From Bradyrhizobium sp. BRP22 (lineage in GTDB: Bacteria; Pseudomonadota; Alphaproteobacteria; Rhizobiales; Xanthobacteraceae), in contig NZ_JADYVX010000023.1 of the NCBI RefSeq assembly GCF_020194175.1, positions 1-64,000 of the forward strand: a stretch of DNA of 64,000 nt. The letters are read 5' to 3'. Below, in pieces: positions 61,382-64,000 of this stretch (its first letter is position 1; every line of letters starts with the position of its first letter). The notes below the pieces were generated by a model. It was not told the origin of the DNA and made no database searches. It saw only the letters and a list, made by a program, of their open reading frames with translations. The translations under genes were made by a program, and so were the position numbers.

Positions 61382-62176
61382 TCAAGAGACGAGATGATGC
61401 CGCTCAAGGAAGTCGTTGATGGCCGCGTTCACGGGTCCGGGGTTTGTCATGTTGACCGAGTGAGCGCCTGCAATCACGATCAATTCCGCACCGCGAATTG
61501 CTTCCTTCATGGCCTGCGCCCTGGCAACCGGAATCGCGGCATCGGCATCGCCATGGATGATCAGGGTGGGAACGTGGATCGACGATATCTTGTCGCTGAT
61601 GTCGTCTCGGCGGACGAGGGTATCGAAACAGGCCGAAAGGTTTGCGGCGCTCATGCCGCGCCATCTTTCCTTCCATGCGGAGGCGCCGGGCCAGCCTGGA
61701 CCGAAAATGATGTGCTCGACCGTGGTGGCGATTTGTTCCGGCAGCTTGCCCACGATCCATGCGTCAAACAGCGCGCGATAGCCCGCGAGCGTTGTTTGAT
61801 CGTCGACGCCTGCCTGAGTTGCGATCAAGACCAGGGCGCGCACGCGCTCGGGATGCGTCAAGGCGCATCTCATCCCCAGAAAAGCACCCTGAGATACGCC
61901 GACGAGAATGGCACTGTCGATATCGAGAAACGAAAGCAGCGCGGCGAGATCGTTTGCCGAGTCGTAGTAGGAAAAGCTTGGCAACGTGTCTGTCGCAGTC
62001 TTCCCATGTCCGCGCTCGTCCCACACGATGCACCGGTATCGATCCCGCAGCGCCGCCAACTGCGCGGAGAACATTGTGCCGTCGAGCAACAGTCCGTGTG
62101 AGAAGACGATCGCCGGACCGGATCCGCCGGTGTCCTCGTAATAGAGCCGCTGACCGTTGACGTTGGCGTAGGGCAC
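61382..62176 (-). CDS. Alpha/beta hydrolase, 3-oxoadipate enol-lactonase-like
   Basis: 264 residues from the GTG at 62176 (SD aggag 7 bases upstream), giving the standard opening PYANVNGQRLYYEDTGG; ATGs further upstream (62206, 62221) add unconserved residues. AIVFSHGLLLDGTMF is the oxyanion region, LVGVSQGAFLGMRCAL the Ser nucleophile (GxSxG with Gln), Asp in IIHGDADAAIPV and His in IAGAHSVNMTNP. It resembles PcaD and related C-C or ester hydrolases; the substrate is not clear. Its stop faces the Tat hydrolase gene. Confidence 0.87.
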   Translation of the reverse strand: MPYANVNGQRLYYEDTGGSGPAIVFSHGLLLDGTMFSAQLAALRDRYRCIVWDERGHGKTATDTLPSFSYYDSANDLAALLSFLDIDSAILVGVSQGAFLGMRCALTHPERVRALVLIATQAGVDDQTTLAGYRALFDAWIVGKLPEQIATTVEHIIFGPGWPGASAWKERWRGMSAANLSACFDTLVRRDDISDKISSIHVPTLIIHGDADAAIPVARAQAMKEAIRGAELIVIAGAHSVNMTNPGPVNAAINDFLERHHLVS

Positions 62177-62287
62177 TTCTTTCTCCTGCTTGCAATGCTC
62201 CGTCATCCAAGCATGCGACATCAATCTGACAAGCGCGATGGAATTTGAGCTACAGCGGTAACACAGCCATGCCGGCAAGGACCGCGG

Positions 62288-62857
62288 CTATGGGCGCAAA
62301 GATCTCAGCCGAGCGCGCAACTGAGCGTCGGTCGCGGAAGCGAGTTCGAGCAGCCCGCGATACGGATCGCCAGATATTCCGAGGACGGCCGCGAAGGCTG
62401 GCTCTGTCTTATCTCCCAGTGACCTCCGCTGAAGGACAGCCTTCCGGAGGCGTCCGTCGTCGAGATCAAGCAATCTTTTCTCGATCTCAAAATGCAACCA
62501 GCCGTATTGCTGATCCACCGGCCTTGAATCGCCGAACACCTCGAAGGGCCACCCGCCCCACTCAAAGCGAGCGACCACCGGTCTCCCCGACGAGGTCCAT
62601 TGATGGAGACGAAAGCCGTCGCAGGATCGGTATTGTTTCCAGATCGCTCGCGCAAAGGCCATCGGGTCAAATGCGTGGCAGATGATGTCGATATCGCTTC
62701 CCGGCACGGAAAGCCCGAGGGGAAATGTCCCGACGACCCGCGGGTCGTACGCACGGAGTGCCTCCAAAGTACCGGAGTTGTCGATCGCAGCTTCGTAGTT
62801 CATCCAGCCTATCCAGATCAAGATCCGCGGCACGACATTCGCTAAGTCTTCTATCAT
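62288..62857 (-). CDS. DUF4269 family protein (nucleotidyltransferase-like)
   Basis: 189 residues from ATG 62857, or 171 from the Met at 62803 (MNYEAAIDNSGTLEALR), where the conserved part begins and which has a weak SD. LRAYDPRVVGTFPLGLSVPG and SDIDIICHAFDPMAFARA are the DUF4269 core; GSDIDI is a polymerase-beta-type nucleotidyltransferase metal motif. Later QWTSSGRPVVARFEWGGWPFEVFG and VDQQYGWLHFEIEKRLL also fit. Target unknown. Confidence 0.85.
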   Translation of the reverse strand: MIEDLANVVPRILIWIGWMNYEAAIDNSGTLEALRAYDPRVVGTFPLGLSVPGSDIDIICHAFDPMAFARAIWKQYRSCDGFRLHQWTSSGRPVVARFEWGGWPFEVFGDSRPVDQQYGWLHFEIEKRLLDLDDGRLRKAVLQRRSLGDKTEPAFAAVLGISGDPYRGLLELASATDAQLRARLRSLRP

Positions 62858-62970
62858 CGCCGGAGAGTTGCTGGACCCATCGGCTCGTGAGATATTTGCG
62901 CTTCGGTTGGCGAGCTGTCCCAGTCGTCAATCCGGAATTGCTCGCCTTCGTCAAACGGTGAGGGACAGTC

Positions 62971-63714
62971 ATGAAGATCATCGTCATCGGCGGCACCGGA
63001 CTGATTGGATCGAAGCTGGTTGCAAAGCTCGGCAAGCAGGGACACGAGGCCGTGCCGGCCTCTCCGCGCTCTGGCGTGAATGCGCTGACGGGAGAAGGGC
63101 TCGCTGCCGCGCTCACCGGCGCGCAGGTCGTCGTCGACGTCTCGAATTCGCCATCCTGGGAACCTGCTGCAGTGCTCGACTTCTTCGAGCGTTCGACGCG
63201 CAATCTCCTGGCTGCGGAGGCCACCACCGGCGTCAAGCATCACATCGTGCTGTCGATCGTCGGGACCGACCGCTCGCCGGACATTGCCTATTTTCGTGCC
63301 AAGGTCGCGCAAGAAACCCTGGTCAAAGCGTTCGGCGTCCCCTACACCATCGTACGCGCAACCCAGTTCTTCGAATTCCTGGCCAGCATCGCCGAAGCCG
63401 GAGCGACCGGGGACAGGATCGTCGTTCCGTCGGCCCTGTTTCAGCCGATCGCGGCCGATGATGTCGTCGACTACCTCGCCAAGGTTGCGATCGGACAGCC
63501 GCTGAGCGGCACGATCGATATCGCAGGCCCGGAGAAGGCGCCCTTCAACGAATTCATCGCGCGCCGCCTGAAGGCATCGGGCGACAGCCGACCTGTTATC
63601 GGTGATCCAACGGCGCAGTATTATGGCGCGCCGATCGACGATGCCTCCCTGACGCCGAGAGGAACCGCCTGGCTTGGACCAACCAATCTGGCGACATGGC
63701 TCGCGAAGGCTTAA
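62971..63714 (+). CDS. NmrA-like/atypical SDR NAD(P)-binding protein
   Basis: 247 residues. KIIVIGGTGLIGSKLVAKLG is the nucleotide loop (GGTGLIG); VVVDVSNSP, GVKHHIVLSIVGTDR and PYTIVRATQFFEFL are atypical-SDR blocks. The active-site Tyr-Lys pair is absent, as in NmrA and sensor-like quinone reductases, so it may sense NAD(P) status or act on a quinone. It is transcribed away from the DUF4269 gene across a 113-bp gap. Confidence 0.88.
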   Translation: MKIIVIGGTGLIGSKLVAKLGKQGHEAVPASPRSGVNALTGEGLAAALTGAQVVVDVSNSPSWEPAAVLDFFERSTRNLLAAEATTGVKHHIVLSIVGTDRSPDIAYFRAKVAQETLVKAFGVPYTIVRATQFFEFLASIAEAGATGDRIVVPSALFQPIAADDVVDYLAKVAIGQPLSGTIDIAGPEKAPFNEFIARRLKASGDSRPVIGDPTAQYYGAPIDDASLTPRGTAWLGPTNLATWLAKA

Positions 63715-63881
63715 CAGTTGCGAGAGAGACCGGCACATTGGCCGGATCGTACAGTGTCCTACGCGGACCACATGCCCATGTCGCGCGACCAGCTTGCGTT
63801 GAACGCACCTAGTCACGCTCGCTCATTTGCGAGTACACACGCCGGACACGCGTCGTTGGAATTCGAAACCGGAGAACACGA

Positions 63882-64000
63882 ATGCCCTTGGCCGGAAAAG
63901 GCATGCTGCTGACGTCAATGGACATCGCCCCTGCCGACGAGGCCGATTTCAATCGCTGGTACGACCGCGAGCATCTCGAGGAGCGCGTTGCCATCGACGG
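63882..64000 (+). CDS. Partial dimeric alpha-beta barrel protein (cut by window end)
   Basis: About 39 residues are readable from ATG 63882 (SD ggag 8 bases upstream): MPLAGKGMLLTSMDIAPADE, then FNRWYDREHLEERV. A helix with NRWYDREHLEER after an acidic loop is typical of small DUF4286/EthD-like barrel proteins. The frame is open to the window edge, so the rest of the gene lies beyond it. Confidence 0.65.
   Translation, partial: MPLAGKGMLLTSMDIAPADEADFNRWYDREHLEERVAID

Overview
The window looks like chromosomal DNA of a Bradyrhizobium-type alphaproteobacterium (Nitrobacteraceae). Codon use is strongly G/C-biased. The D-tartrate dehydratase at 45812-46981 reads almost like the characterised Bradyrhizobium japonicum enzyme as I remember it, an Irr (ICE) operator sits in front of bacterioferritin, and the gene gaps are full of palindromic repeats of the kind common in Bradyrhizobium and Rhodopseudomonas. 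I could run no search: all family assignments are from reading the proteins, and start codons were chosen mostly from Shine-Dalgarno (SD) sequences.

Layout. 1-8.7 kb: a partial RidA gene, a Mug-like DNA glycosylase, a repeat-filled gap, an SDR, a Fis-type HTH protein, a collagen-like protein with a perfect FixK/FNR box in front of it, small DUF proteins, bacterioferritin with its ferredoxin (bfd-bfr) under a perfect Irr box, and a tandem pair of small secreted proteins. 8.7-22.8 kb: lytic transglycosylase, YqhA-like membrane protein, the ABC-F protein EttA, dehydrogenases, a DUF4336 remnant, an L,D-transpeptidase, two sulfurtransferases, a VWA protein divergent from a MoxR ATPase, and a flavin monooxygenase. 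23-34 kb: GMC oxidoreductase, SMP-30, AraC-type regulator, LivK-like binding protein, an enolase-superfamily enzyme, GST and PHB depolymerase. 34-45 kb: two orphan binding proteins, a PP2C-kinase fusion behind a formate/nitrite channel, an adenylate cyclase-FGE fusion, an MFS transporter divergent from its likely AraC regulator, and malonyl-CoA decarboxylase.

45-56.6 kb is the most coherent block. pqqABCDE makes the redox cofactor PQQ and is translationally coupled to a prolyl-iminopeptidase-like hydrolase. Just upstream, on the opposite strand, lie a PQQ-type sugar dehydrogenase and a diheme cytochrome c. This looks like a self-contained module: cofactor, periplasmic quinoprotein and electron acceptor. 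A strong hairpin between pqqA and pqqB probably sets the ratio of precursor peptide to enzymes. 56.6-64 kb: a pseudo-caspase that has lost both catalytic residues, LysR, two alpha/beta hydrolases, DUF4269, an NmrA-like protein and a partial dimeric alpha-beta barrel gene.

No tRNA, rRNA, CRISPR array, prophage or transposase gene was seen. The main non-coding signal is intergenic repeats of at least eight families. They include two oppositely oriented copies of a roughly 435-bp element with a folded core, and one element whose two ends supply the stop codons of both flanking genes.
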